DNA from: Bacteroidaceae bacterium | Lineage (GTDB): Bacteria; Bacteroidota; Bacteroidia; Bacteroidales; Bacteroidaceae | DNA: 59,105 nt | NCBI GenBank assembly: GCA_017642425.1 | Contig: JAGCPB010000058.1 | Span: 1-59,105, forward strand | Reading direction: 5' to 3' | Shown: positions 25,451 to 35,644 of the stretch, piece by piece | How positions within the stretch are numbered: position 1 is the first letter of the stretch | How the letters are laid out: each line of letters opens with the position of its first letter | Notes under the pieces: model-generated | Databases searched by the model: none | What the model was told of the DNA's origin: nothing | Seen by the model: the letters and a program-made list of their open reading frames with translations, nothing else | Made by a program: the position numbers and the translations under genes

Positions 25451-26350
25451 TCAGACAAGGTGTCTTACCAGATCCTCTCTGTCTCCATACAGATAATCTA
25501 TGACCGGAATCTCAATCATAGTGTAGCAACCAGGCTTCTGGAGCATTGAGGCACGTGCCGCACATACCAGAATCTGACCGGTAAGAGCCGGATTGTTTAT
25601 CTTCATGTCAAATTCAAAGAGCTGGTTCTGAGTCTTGCCCGATACGCCCTTGCGCGTAAGGTTAACTCCGTGTCCCATATCCTTGAGGGCATCCACGCTC
25701 TCCACCTGCATCACATGGGTCTCATCATTTACAAAGTAAGGATCAGTCTTGATTGCAGCGGCCACATCCTCAAAGCGGTAACCGTCAAGAATCTCAACAT
25801 ATACCATACGGCGGTGAATGCCTGTGCCTACCGGAATGGTCATGGAAAGAGCGGCCTTGACACCGGGAACAGCCTTGACTGCGACAGAGTGTCCCATAGA
25901 CATTCCGGGACCGAAATTGGTATAGCTTACGCCCTTGGGAGCCATAGCCTGCATCAGTGCACGAACAATAGAATCTGTCCCCGGATCCCATCCTGCAGAT
26001 ATGATGGCAACCTTTCCTGACTCCTGAGCAATCTGCATAAGACGCTTGCGGGTCTCCGGTATGAGGGTATGTATATCAAAACTGTCAACCGTATTTATGC
26101 CCAACGGCAAGATATCCCTGGCATACTCCTCTGTCTTGCGTGAAGGCACGCACAGGATAGCCACATCGGGCTTGGGCAATTCTGTAATTTTTCTTACAAT
26201 ATTATAACCCTGCAACTCCTTGGGGCAGTCTGCGTCACCATTACGGCGTACTATTCCGGCCACCTCAAAATCAGGGGCTGTCTCAAGTGCCTCAAGTACA
26301 TACTTGCCAATGTTTCCATAGCCTACAATAGCTGCTTTTATCTTTTCCAT
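25451..26350 (-). CDS. ddh: meso-Diaminopimelate D-dehydrogenase
   Basis: The 299-residue enzyme makes meso-diaminopimelate from tetrahydrodipicolinate in one step, serving lysine and peptidoglycan synthesis. A Rossmann motif G-Y-G-N-I-G-K-Y lies at 10-17, S-F-D-I-H near 90 and the substrate region S-A-G-W-D-P-G-T-D-S near 118 is the best marker of the family. The C-terminal N-P-A-L-T-G-Q-I-L-V-C-A-A-R-A motif is also present. A weak promoter (TAACTTCG, minus strand, near 26380-26387) precedes it. Confidence 0.92.
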   Translation of the reverse strand: MEKIKAAIVGYGNIGKYVLEALETAPDFEVAGIVRRNGDADCPKELQGYNIVRKITELPKPDVAILCVPSRKTEEYARDILPLGINTVDSFDIHTLIPETRKRLMQIAQESGKVAIISAGWDPGTDSIVRALMQAMAPKGVSYTNFGPGMSMGHSVAVKAVPGVKAALSMTIPVGTGIHRRMVYVEILDGYRFEDVAAAIKTDPYFVNDETHVMQVESVDALKDMGHGVNLTRKGVSGKTQNQLFEFDMKINNPALTGQILVCAARASMLQKPGCYTMIEIPVIDYLYGDREDLVRHLV

Positions 26351-26400
26351 AGCTCAATGTTGTTTGGTTTTCAGGCTGCGAAGTTATGAAAAAAGGGCTT

Positions 26401-26445
26401 TATATATATGCGCACGCGCAATAATAACGCATGTGTTACGTTATT
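26401..26445. repeat. Alternating purine-pyrimidine tract beside a small dyad between ddh and ruvA
   Basis: Bases 26401-26420 alternate pyrimidine and purine without a break (TA steps, then GC/CA steps), a tract prone to Z-DNA. Immediately after it AATAACG (26423-26429) and CGTTATT (26439-26445) form a 7-bp inverted repeat followed by a T-run. Both lie in the divergent gap between ddh and ruvA. Confidence 0.6.
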
Positions 26446-26480
26446 TTTTAGCATATACACATAACTAAAGCATATTAGTC

Positions 26481-27077
26481 ATGATTGAATTCATCCAGGG
26501 AAAGATAGAGGAGCTAACTCCCACACAGGCTGTCCTGCTTACACAGGGGGGCGTAGCTTATGACCTGAACATTTCTGTTTACACATATTCTGCCGTACAA
26601 GGCAAGGAAGAGACCCGTCTCTATGTCTATGAAGCCATACGTGAGGATGCCTACATCCTGTACGGATTCAGCGGGAAACAGGAACGTGAACTGTTCCTCA
26701 TGCTTATCTCTGTTCCCGGCATAGGCGGTGCATCGGCCAGGATGATACTGTCATCATTCTCACCGTCAGAACTGACAGGTATTATAAGTTCCGGCAATGA
26801 CGCCCTGCTTAAGAAAGTCAAGGGCATAGGTGCCAAGACCGCCCAGCGCATAATTGTAGACCTGCATGACAAGATTGCCAAGACCCAATCAGATGATATG
26901 CCGCTGGAGCTCCAGACAGGCATTCAGACCGGGCAGGTGGCAACCGAGGCCGTAACCGCCATGGTGACATTAGGATTCCCGCAGGCCGCATCGCAGAAAG
27001 TGGTACAGGCCATACTCAAGGAGCATGACGACCTGACAGTGGAGGCTGTAATACGTGAAGCATTGAAACGCATCTGA
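26481..27077 (+). CDS. ruvA: Holliday junction branch migration protein RuvA
   Basis: The 198-residue DNA-binding subunit of the RuvAB machine. The N-terminal OB domain (1-63) is followed by two helix-hairpin-helix motifs ([10 protein letters not shown] near 77 and V-K-G-I-G-A-K-T-A near 113) and the RuvB-contacting domain III (about 150-198, [11 protein letters not shown]). ruvB is not adjacent. sprA starts 22 bases downstream; the ruvA-sprA pairing is common in T9SS-bearing Bacteroidetes. Confidence 0.95.
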   Translation: MIEFIQGKIEELTPTQAVLLTQGGVAYDLNISVYTYSAVQGKEETRLYVYEAIREDAYILYGFSGKQERELFLMLISVPGIGGASARMILSSFSPSELTGIISSGNDALLKKVKGIGAKTAQRIIVDLHDKIAKTQSDDMPLELQTGIQTGQVATEAVTAMVTLGFPQAASQKVVQAILKEHDDLTVEAVIREALKRI

Positions 27078-27099
27078 GCAATACGCTCCATTAAACCGG

Positions 27100-30000
27100 A
27101 TGACAAAGGGAAGATATCTTGCCGCAGCATTGCTGCTCATAGGCTCCTGCTTAAGCGGGAGCCTGAGCTGCCTTTATGCGCAAGGCACCCAAAGAACGCT
27201 TCCCTACCCCGAGAACATAACCCGGGAGATTACATACGATGAGGATGACGATACCTACAGCGTAGGATACAAGCTGGGTGACTACTATCTTGAGGTGCCT
27301 GATGTCATGACCCCCGATGAGTACAACCGCATGCTCATGCACCAATCCATGCAGTCTTTTTACAGAGAGAAGTACGCACAGGAGGTTCAGGAGCAGGGCG
27401 ATAACCGGTTTGACTTTACCAACATGAAGTTTGACCTGGGCCCCGCCGAGAAGATATTCGGTCCGGGCGGAGTGCAGGTAAGGACAAGCGGTTCGGCCGC
27501 AATCAAGTTCGGTTACAACCGTAACAAGGTGGATAATCCGTCGCTGTCCGTACAGAACCGCACTACCGGAGGATTTGATTTTGACGAGCAGATAAACCTG
27601 AACATCAACGCCAAGGTGGGTGACAAGATCAACATGAACCTGAACTACAATACTGAGGCCACGTTTGACATTGACGCCAAGATGATAAAGCTCCGCTATG
27701 AAGGTAAGGAGGATGAGATAATCCGCCTGCTTGAGGCCGGTAACATAAGTTTCCCCACCAACTCGTCACTTATCCAGGGAGCCACGTCACTGTTCGGTAT
27801 AAGGACAGACCTTCAGTTCGGCAAGCTCAAACTGCAGATGGTACTGTCACAGAAGGAGTCTTCATCATCATCGGTAAACTCGCAGGGAGGACAGCAGATA
27901 ACGGATTTTGAGATTGACGCCAGCAGCTATGATGAGAACCGTCACTTCTTCCTGGCACATTTTTTCCGTGACAGCTATGATGACAACATGGCCATGCTGC
28001 CCAGCATAGTGTCAGGGGTTCAGATAACCCGCATTGAGGTATGGGTTACCAACAAACGCAGCAACTATGACAACCCCCGCAATATCATAGCATTCACTGA
28101 CCTGGGTGAGACCGGACACATAAGCAATGACACTTGGAACGTACTGGCAGGTCCCGTCCCGTCAAACGGAGCCAATGACCTGTACAATCGCATAACCACA
28201 GATTATCCGGATGCACGTGACATAGAGCAGGTAGCCACCACCCTGGGAGCATTCCTGGATGGCAGCACTGATTATGAGAAGATATCCAACGCCCGAAAGC
28301 TGGGTACATCGGACTATACACTGAACAGCGAACTGGGTTACATATCACTCAAGAACGCCCTGTCATCGGACGAGGTTCTGGCCGTGGCGTTTGAATACAC
28401 CTACGGAGGCCAGAGCTATCAGGTGGGTGAGTTTTCATCGGACAAGACCGATGCCGGCCAGGCACTATTTGTCAAGCTGCTTAAATCAAACTCAAACTCT
28501 CCGGGAAGCGGCACATGGGACCTGATGATGAAGAACATCTATTCCATCACTCAAGGCAACATACAGAACGCCCAGTTCAAGTTGGGCATCTACTATGACA
28601 GCGACAGTACAGGCAGCCGGCTTACCTATTTACCTGAGGCAGGCCTCAAGGGCACGCCCCTGCTAAGGATGCTCAATCTGGACCGTCTGGACGACAAGAA
28701 CAACCCCCACCCCAACGGCAAATTTGACTTTATTGACAGATATACGGTACAGGCATCATCGGGAAGGATCATATTCCCGGTAGTGGAACCTTTCGGAAGC
28801 CATCTGCGCAAGATGATCGGTGATGACGCCATTGCAGACAAGTATGTATTCCAGGAACTGTATGACTCCACTAAGGTGGTGGCCAAACGCATAGCTGACA
28901 AGGACAAGTTCATGCTTATGGGACAGTATTCAGGTTCCGGGAGCAACGTGATACAACTGGGCTCATACAACATACCCCGCGGATCCGTTATTGTAACCGC
29001 AGGAGGATCCACCCTGGTGGAGAACAGTGACTATACCGTTGATTACAGCATGGGAACCGTCACAATAATAAACCAGAGCATAATTGATGCAGGAACCAAC
29101 GTAAGCGTACAGCTGGAGAGCAACACCGAGTACAGCATGCAGCGCAAGACCATGGCGGGAGTTAACTGGATGTATGACCTGAACCCCAATCTGCAGCTGG
29201 GCGGTACTTTCATGCACCTGAACGAGAAACCGCTTACCAGCAAGGTGACCATGGGTGACGAACCACTGGTAAACACCATGTACGGACTCAATATAAACTG
29301 GAAACGTGAAAGCCAGGCTCTGACCAACATCATTGACAAGATTCCCTTTGTGACCGCCACCAAGCCGTCAAGCATCAACTTCAAGGCCGAGATGGCCGCC
29401 CTGCAGTCATCGGTATCTGACAAGGTTCAGGGACAGGCATCATACATAGATGACTTTGAGGCGGCAGAGAGCGGCATAAGCATATCCCAGCCCTCAGCCT
29501 GGACACTGTCGGCAGTACCCAAGGGTATGAAGGGCTACGGCAAATCCGGACAGGTAGAGTCCGGTTACAACCGCGCCCTGCTTAACTGGTTCTACATAGA
29601 CCCGCTGTTTACACGCAGGAACTCACCGCTTACACCATCTCATATAAAGACGGATTTGGACCAACTCTCAAACCACTATGTACGTGAGGTATATGAGCGT
29701 GAGTTATATCCCAACAAGGAGTCCACATCAAGCGAGTCATCCACCCTACAGGTGCTTAACCTGGCCTATTATCCGCGTGAGCGCGGCCCGTACAACCTGA
29801 ACCCTGACCTGGATGCCGACGGACACCTGGGCAATCCGCAGGATAACTGGGGTGGTATAATGCGCCGTCTTACCACCACAGACTTTGAGGCTGCCAACAT
29901 AGAGTACATAGAGTTCTGGATGCTTGACCCGTTCATATACAACCCCACTGCCGCTGGCGGTGACCTGTACCTGAACCTGGGTGAGGTATCAGAGGATGTG

Positions 30001-33000
30001 CTTCTGGACGGCAAGAAGTTCTTTGAGAACGGATTGCCCGTAAATGGTGATTCGGCCAAATGGACAGAGACCGTATGGGGTAAGGTACCCACGGCAAAGA
30101 GCTTGGTATATGCATTTGACAATACTGCAGCCGACAGCCGTGACCGTCAGGATGTAGGTCTGAACGGACTTACTACAGAAGAGGAACGCACCTGGCCTGC
30201 ATACGCAAACTATCTGAATGAGATACGCGGTAAGGTCAAACCTGAAGTGTTCCAGTCTTTCTATGACGATCCCGCCGCCGACACCTACCACTACTACCGC
30301 GGTTCTGACTATGATGATGCACGCATGTCAGTGCTGGACCGTTACCGCAAGTACAACGGCACTGAGGGCAACTCGCCCAACTCTGCAGAGAGCGGCAGCC
30401 GCTATGACCAGTCGGCCCGCACAACCCCTGATGTAGAGGACGCCAACGGTGACTACACCATGGATGAGTATGAGAAATTCTTCCAGTACCGCGTCTCACT
30501 GCGTCCCGCCGATCTGGAAATAGGCCGTAACTACATATCCGATAAGCGTGAGGTCAAAGTCAAGCTGCGTAACGGCAACACCGAGACCGTGAACTGGTAC
30601 TGTTTCCGCATTCCTATCAATGAATATGAGAAGGTTGAGGGCGGAATCCGTGATTTCAGTTCCATACGGTTCATGCGCATGTACCTGACCGGATTCAGTG
30701 ATGAAGTTCATGTACGATTCGGCTCTCTGGAACTCATGACCAGCCAGTGGCGCAACTACGAGCAGCCCATATTCAGCGTCACCAACCGCACGCCCACCAT
30801 ATCTGGCAAGTTCTCGGCCACATCGGTCAACATAGAGGAGAACGGTGACCGTTTACCGGTAAACTATGTGGTTCCGCCCGGCGTGACACGTATACTGGAC
30901 CCCAACCAGGTACAGCTGGTTCAGGACAACGAGCAGGCTATGAGCCTCAAGGTTACGGGTTTGGGAGCAGGCGAGGCACGCGGTATATACAAGAAGAGCT
31001 CACTTGACCTACGCAAGTACAAGCGTATCCAGATGTTCACCCATGCCGAGGCCGTGGTGCCCGATGACGGAACGCTCAGGGACGGTGACATCTCCGTGTT
31101 CATACGCCTGGGCTCTGACTATTCGGGCAACTACTATGAGTATGAGATTCCGCTTGACCTGACACCTGCCGGACACTACAGCGGTTCCAATGATAATGAC
31201 CGGCGTATGGTATGGCCTGAGCGTAACATGCTTGACATAGACTTTGACGTGCTCACACAGGTCAAGAACAACCGCAACGTACAGAAGAACCTGGGCGCCA
31301 TAAGCGCATCATCGGTATACAGTGAGTATGACCCGGCCAATCCCGAGAACCGCATAAGCGTAGTGGGCAACCCGTCAATAGGAAACGTGCGCGCCATAAT
31401 GATTGGTATACGCAACAACTCCATGAGTGCCAAGAACGCCGAGGTCTGGGTGAATGAGTTGCGTCTGGTAGGTTATGAGAGCAAGGGAGGAATGGCAGCA
31501 CACAGCACACTGGGACTGAGGCTGTCAGACCTGGCATCGGTAGACCTGTCGGGACAGATGAGCACTGCCGGTTATGGTGGACTGGAACAGAGCATCAAGG
31601 ACCGCAAGACCGATGACTATTACAAATACTCCGTCACTACAAGCACCAATGTGGGACGCTTCCTGCCCGAGAAATCACAGATATCGGTCCCGGTCTACTA
31701 CTCATATACCAAAGAGAAGACATCGCCCAAATACAGCCCGTATGACACTGACCTTATCCTTGATGACGTGATAGAATCATACCCGCAGGGACACATGCGT
31801 GACTCAATACAGAGCATTACTCAGGATATCAAGGAGAGTCACAATTTCAGCATATCAAACGCCAAGGTGAACATAAGCAGCGATACGCCCATGCCATATG
31901 ACCCGTCCAACTTCTCGTTCAGTTACTCTGAGAGCGTGTCAGACAGGAGCAACAGCACCATTGATTATGAGCATGACCAGAACTGGAAGGCATCGGTAGA
32001 CTACAGCTACTCACCGGGAACCAAAGGATGGGCCCCGTTCTCAGAGATAGGCTATGACGCAAAATGGTTCAGCATAGTAAAGGAGACCCGAATCAGTTTC
32101 CTGCCCCAGAACTTTGCCTTCAACACCGGACTGCAACGCAGCTACCATGAACTGCAGGAACGTGATCTGGAGGGGACAGAAGGCATTCCGGTCATCTTCT
32201 CGCAGCAGTTCTACTGGAACAGGGACCTTACCGTAAGATGGGATCCCCTGCAACTGCTCAAACTGTCGTTAAGCGCCAGGACAAGGGCTGAGATTGAGGA
32301 GCCGTACACCGTGGTCAACAAGGACCTCTACCCTGACCAGTACCAGCTTTGGAAAGACTCAGTCAAGATGAGCCTCATGAACATGGGACGTCCGCTTGAC
32401 TACAGCCAGTCTTTCAATGCCTCATACTCCATTCCGTTCAACAAGATCCCGGTTACAGACTGGATAACCGCCGATGCCGGATTCAACTCCAGCTACTCAT
32501 GGAACAGGGGTACCACATATGCCAACGGAGCCTCTTACGGAAACATCATTTCCAACAGACGCTCCATATCACTCAACGGGCGGTTCAACCTGCTCAACAT
32601 GTACAACAAGGTTAATTACCTGCATTTGCTCAACAATAGATACAGCTCCACCGGAAAGTCATCAAGCACCTACTCCACCAACCGCAACAAGAGATTCCAG
32701 CAGGAAGTCACTCTCCTGCCCGGCAAGCGCAACGTCATTGTACATGAGCTGGGCACATTGACCCCCAAGATGACCGCCACCACCAAGGACGGCAAGACAG
32801 TAAAGCTCAGATACCGCAAGTTGAGTGCTGACAGCATATCAATAAAGGTAAAGGACACCCTTGACCTGGCCATAAGAATCATACAGGATCCCGATATGCC
32901 TGTACGCAAGAACAAGTTCAATCTGCGTGAAGGTATGGATGTAGGACTGCGTATGCTAATGATGGTACGCAATCTCTCAGTGTCATATCGCAATGACTAT

Positions 33001-34338
33001 TCCATGTCACTGCCCGGATTCATGCCGGCATCCAAGATGCTGGGTCAGAACAACTCATCCGGAATCATGGCTCCCGGACTGGACTTTGCGTTAGGCCTTA
33101 CCGGCGATGACTATCTCTACAAGGCCATTGACAACGGCTGGCTTCTGAGCGGTGACAGCATTGCCCACACAGCCGCATCCACCACCACAGAGGACTTACA
33201 GGTCAAGATGACCCTTGAACCGTTTAGCGACATCAAGATAGATGCCAATGCCAGCTGGAACAAAGGCGGCTCAAACCGCATCCAATACATGTACGCCGGT
33301 ATGCCGAGCACACGTGGAGGCAGTTTCAACATGACGGTAATCACCATAGGCAGCGCATTTGAGAGACACTCATCAGACAACAACTACCGTTCACGCAGTT
33401 TTGACCGTTTCATATCCAGCCTGCCCACGTTCCGTGACCGCATTGAGGCCCAGTATGAAGGCGCCCGCTACCCGCAAGGCTCATCTCTGGCCGGACAGCC
33501 GTATAACAGCGCCAACGGCGGAGTTGACATGTATTCATCGGATGTGCTCATACCTGCATTCCTGGCCACCTATACCGGCCGTGACGCCCGCAAAGCTACG
33601 CTTGACCTGTTCCCGGGCATGCTAAGCATCCTGCCAAACTGGTCATTCACATACAGCGGTCTTAGCAAGCTGCCGTTCTTTAAGAAATACTTTAAGAGCT
33701 TTAATCTGACACATGCCTACAAGAGTGTCTATGCTGTGGGCAGCTTCAACACTTTCAACAGCTACATGGAGTACATGAACGGACGCGGATTCATTGAGGA
33801 CGTTACCAGCGGCAACCCCATACCCAGCACCATGTTCAACATAAGCTCGGTATCCATAAACGAATCATTCGCTCCGCTGTGCGGAGTCAACATGACTTTC
33901 CTGAATGACATATCGGCCCGTCTGGAGTTCCGCAAGACCCGTGTGCTCACCCTGAGCACCACAGCAGTTCAGGTAGTTGAGACCACGTCCGATGACATCA
34001 CAGCCGGAGCCAGCTACAAGATAAATGCCGTAAAACTGTTTGGAGCCAAGCCCGGCACCGGACGCAACAGCGTGAGCAATGACCTGAACCTGAGCGCTGA
34101 CTTCTCGCTGCGCAACCAGAACGCCCTGTGCCGCAACCTGCGTGAGGAGACCACCCAGGCCACCAGCGGCAACCGCGCCGTCAAGCTCTCGTTCAGCGCC
34201 GACTACACCTACAGCCGCATGCTCACCCTGAACTTCTACTACGATTTCCAGAGCAATTTCCCGCTGGTATCCACATCATCCTACCCCACCAGCACTCATG
34301 ATGCAGGCATGACGCTCAAGTTCACCTTGACAAGGTAA
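27100..34338 (+). CDS. sprA: T9SS outer-membrane translocon protein SprA
   Basis: The 2,412-residue protein is of the size of SprA (Sov in Porphyromonas), the giant barrel that is the outer-membrane pore of the type IX secretion system. A signal peptide ends near residue 28 (SCLYAQG). Family landmarks include the early F-D-L-G-P-A-E-K-I-F-G-P-G-G-V region (about 112), long beta-rich stretches with repeated aromatic residues, the W-E-like internal soluble regions and a C-terminus of barrel strands ending T-L-K-F-T-L-T-R. Its presence implies a working T9SS elsewhere in the genome; no other translocon gene is in the window. The last 17 bases overlap the end of the converging gene at 34322. Confidence 0.95.
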   Translation: MTKGRYLAAALLLIGSCLSGSLSCLYAQGTQRTLPYPENITREITYDEDDDTYSVGYKLGDYYLEVPDVMTPDEYNRMLMHQSMQSFYREKYAQEVQEQGDNRFDFTNMKFDLGPAEKIFGPGGVQVRTSGSAAIKFGYNRNKVDNPSLSVQNRTTGGFDFDEQINLNINAKVGDKINMNLNYNTEATFDIDAKMIKLRYEGKEDEIIRLLEAGNISFPTNSSLIQGATSLFGIRTDLQFGKLKLQMVLSQKESSSSSVNSQGGQQITDFEIDASSYDENRHFFLAHFFRDSYDDNMAMLPSIVSGVQITRIEVWVTNKRSNYDNPRNIIAFTDLGETGHISNDTWNVLAGPVPSNGANDLYNRITTDYPDARDIEQVATTLGAFLDGSTDYEKISNARKLGTSDYTLNSELGYISLKNALSSDEVLAVAFEYTYGGQSYQVGEFSSDKTDAGQALFVKLLKSNSNSPGSGTWDLMMKNIYSITQGNIQNAQFKLGIYYDSDSTGSRLTYLPEAGLKGTPLLRMLNLDRLDDKNNPHPNGKFDFIDRYTVQASSGRIIFPVVEPFGSHLRKMIGDDAIADKYVFQELYDSTKVVAKRIADKDKFMLMGQYSGSGSNVIQLGSYNIPRGSVIVTAGGSTLVENSDYTVDYSMGTVTIINQSIIDAGTNVSVQLESNTEYSMQRKTMAGVNWMYDLNPNLQLGGTFMHLNEKPLTSKVTMGDEPLVNTMYGLNINWKRESQALTNIIDKIPFVTATKPSSINFKAEMAALQSSVSDKVQGQASYIDDFEAAESGISISQPSAWTLSAVPKGMKGYGKSGQVESGYNRALLNWFYIDPLFTRRNSPLTPSHIKTDLDQLSNHYVREVYERELYPNKESTSSESSTLQVLNLAYYPRERGPYNLNPDLDADGHLGNPQDNWGGIMRRLTTTDFEAANIEYIEFWMLDPFIYNPTAAGGDLYLNLGEVSEDVLLDGKKFFENGLPVNGDSAKWTETVWGKVPTAKSLVYAFDNTAADSRDRQDVGLNGLTTEEERTWPAYANYLNEIRGKVKPEVFQSFYDDPAADTYHYYRGSDYDDARMSVLDRYRKYNGTEGNSPNSAESGSRYDQSARTTPDVEDANGDYTMDEYEKFFQYRVSLRPADLEIGRNYISDKREVKVKLRNGNTETVNWYCFRIPINEYEKVEGGIRDFSSIRFMRMYLTGFSDEVHVRFGSLELMTSQWRNYEQPIFSVTNRTPTISGKFSATSVNIEENGDRLPVNYVVPPGVTRILDPNQVQLVQDNEQAMSLKVTGLGAGEARGIYKKSSLDLRKYKRIQMFTHAEAVVPDDGTLRDGDISVFIRLGSDYSGNYYEYEIPLDLTPAGHYSGSNDNDRRMVWPERNMLDIDFDVLTQVKNNRNVQKNLGAISASSVYSEYDPANPENRISVVGNPSIGNVRAIMIGIRNNSMSAKNAEVWVNELRLVGYESKGGMAAHSTLGLRLSDLASVDLSGQMSTAGYGGLEQSIKDRKTDDYYKYSVTTSTNVGRFLPEKSQISVPVYYSYTKEKTSPKYSPYDTDLILDDVIESYPQGHMRDSIQSITQDIKESHNFSISNAKVNISSDTPMPYDPSNFSFSYSESVSDRSNSTIDYEHDQNWKASVDYSYSPGTKGWAPFSEIGYDAKWFSIVKETRISFLPQNFAFNTGLQRSYHELQERDLEGTEGIPVIFSQQFYWNRDLTVRWDPLQLLKLSLSARTRAEIEEPYTVVNKDLYPDQYQLWKDSVKMSLMNMGRPLDYSQSFNASYSIPFNKIPVTDWITADAGFNSSYSWNRGTTYANGASYGNIISNRRSISLNGRFNLLNMYNKVNYLHLLNNRYSSTGKSSSTYSTNRNKRFQQEVTLLPGKRNVIVHELGTLTPKMTATTKDGKTVKLRYRKLSADSISIKVKDTLDLAIRIIQDPDMPVRKNKFNLREGMDVGLRMLMMVRNLSVSYRNDYSMSLPGFMPASKMLGQNNSSGIMAPGLDFALGLTGDDYLYKAIDNGWLLSGDSIAHTAASTTTEDLQVKMTLEPFSDIKIDANASWNKGGSNRIQYMYAGMPSTRGGSFNMTVITIGSAFERHSSDNNYRSRSFDRFISSLPTFRDRIEAQYEGARYPQGSSLAGQPYNSANGGVDMYSSDVLIPAFLATYTGRDARKATLDLFPGMLSILPNWSFTYSGLSKLPFFKKYFKSFNLTHAYKSVYAVGSFNTFNSYMEYMNGRGFIEDVTSGNPIPSTMFNISSVSINESFAPLCGVNMTFLNDISARLEFRKTRVLTLSTTAVQVVETTSDDITAGASYKINAVKLFGAKPGTGRNSVSNDLNLSADFSLRNQNALCRNLREETTQATSGNRAVKLSFSADYTYSRMLTLNFYYDFQSNFPLVSTSSYPTSTHDAGMTLKFTLTR

Positions 34339-35239
34339 ACAGTTTCTTTTCTGTGCGGATAGTTCCATCTGTGTAACGGGTTACCACTATGGTCAGACCG
34401 GAAGGCGTATCCATACGGCGGCCTAGCAGGTCATAGTAGCTTTCACTTACTATATTGACGGTTTCTTTAATCTCGGGCCTCTTGATGCCAGTGGTTATTT
34501 TTTCCGGAAGTTCCAACCGATAGACTGCATTGTAAGTTTGGGAATAGACATATAACGAGCCTCTGTATTCAGCTATCCCGCTACAATTTAAGACAGGAAC
34601 AATTGCCTGATTCTTATCTCCTCCAACTTCATTTATATAAGTCAGCAAACCATTGCCATCATTCATAAGTGACAGGATATATACTTCTCCATTGCAACAG
34701 CAGAAACCGGAATACTTTAAATAACCGGGATTACGAAAGCTCAATATGAATTTATTATTCAGGATATTCTGAACAAAATACCCAACTGTTCTATAGGAAG
34801 GATCATAATGAAATACATAGATTCCGGAAGAGGAGGATGAAATAGCTAATGGAGTCTCTATAAGATCTGACGGAACATCTAAATGAGCTATTGTATCGTC
34901 AATTGTGGCATTGACAACGTCCGCAGGAACTGTATTGGTAATATATATTGTATCACCATTATAGACAGTAAATAGTGAATATGAAGGAGCATCTGTAATA
35001 TCAATGACGTTTCCATAAATATCAGTCCTTATAAGTTTTTCATTAGAGTCCATTTTTGAATGGAAACAAAACACAGCATTGCCATCTGCTGCTCCTAAAA
35101 TATCAATGTACATGCCGCTCAAACCTCCTGTTCCAATAGTGTCAGGCTCAAACACCTTTACGGCATTCAATGTATCTTGGGCATGGGTATAAAGGATTCC
35201 CCATGTTACTGCGACAAACAGTGTGAATATCTTTTTCAT
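34322..35239 (-). CDS. Exported protein of unknown N-terminal family with T9SS-like sorting tail
   Basis: A 305-residue protein with signal peptide (1-20, YTHAQ). The N-terminal 240 residues are paralogous to the N-terminus of the protein at 44327: shared landmarks are K-V-F near the start, M-Y-I-D, the V-x-N-G-D-T-I/L strand, S-S-S-G-I-Y/F-V-F, a cysteine pair (C-C) and G-I-A-E with L-Y-V/I-Y-S. I infer a propeller-like fold from the repeated strands. The C-terminal 40 residues (Y-Y-D-L-L-G-R-R, D-G-T-I-R-T-E-K-K-L) look like a T9SS type A tail. It is the last gene of a leftward operon driven from the array at 37106-37140. Confidence 0.65.
   Translation of the reverse strand: MKKIFTLFVAVTWGILYTHAQDTLNAVKVFEPDTIGTGGLSGMYIDILGAADGNAVFCFHSKMDSNEKLIRTDIYGNVIDITDAPSYSLFTVYNGDTIYITNTVPADVVNATIDDTIAHLDVPSDLIETPLAISSSSSGIYVFHYDPSYRTVGYFVQNILNNKFILSFRNPGYLKYSGFCCCNGEVYILSLMNDGNGLLTYINEVGGDKNQAIVPVLNCSGIAEYRGSLYVYSQTYNAVYRLELPEKITTGIKRPEIKETVNIVSESYYDLLGRRMDTPSGLTIVVTRYTDGTIRTEKKLFTLSR
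34340..34438 (-). repeat. Sorting-tail cassette, copy 1 (inverted relative to 46337-46435)
   Basis: This stretch, read on the minus strand, matches 46337-46435 on the plus strand with about 9 differences in 98 bases. The rest of the two genes is far more diverged, so the tails alone have stayed alike. Confidence 0.85.
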
Positions 35240-35260
35240 AAGCCTAACAATTTTGAAAAC

Positions 35261-35644
35261 TCATTCTACCAAAAGTGTAGATCCAATCTCCACCTTGAAC
35301 TCGTCGTTAAAGATAGTATTATTTTGATGATTGATAATTACATCCGTATTGTTTTTTATTGTAGCATTGTGAACATCAACAAAATCTTTTGTATAAGTTG
35401 AATCATTTACTATATCACCTTCCAGAAAGATTGTCCTTCCTACATTGTTGTTTGGAATGATATGTAATGATGGGTCGCCAAATAAAATCCAGGAATTAAA
35501 TGTTTCCTGTGCATACTGAGATGATGCTCCAGACAAGTAATAATCCATCATATCACACGATGAACTATAGCATAGCATACCTATTGTTAAATAGTCTTCA
35601 TTTATTAGTTGCTCATTAAAACTCATCTGTGCATACAATGGCTC
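35261..35644 (-). pseudogene. 3' remnant of a gingipain-like (C25) peptidase gene
   Basis: The frame encodes the end of a C25 cysteine peptidase: E-P-L-Y-A-Q-M-S-F-N-E, then Y-Y-L-S-G-A-S-S-Q-Y and E-T-F-N-S-W-I-L-F-G-D-P-S-L-H, which parallels the D-T-W-T-V-F-G-D-P-S-L end of the gingipain catalytic domain. A C-terminal beta domain follows (N-A-T-I-K-N-N-T, F-K-V-E-I-G-S-T-L-L-V-E). The catalytic His/Cys part is missing altogether and the preceding sequence belongs to a different gene in another frame. The remnant has no own start. It is embedded in a leftward operon, so it may still be transcribed. Confidence 0.7.

Noticed and set aside
27151-33962. Long open frames antisense to sprA
   Set aside because: They show no family match or start signals and follow the codon pattern of sprA on the other strand.
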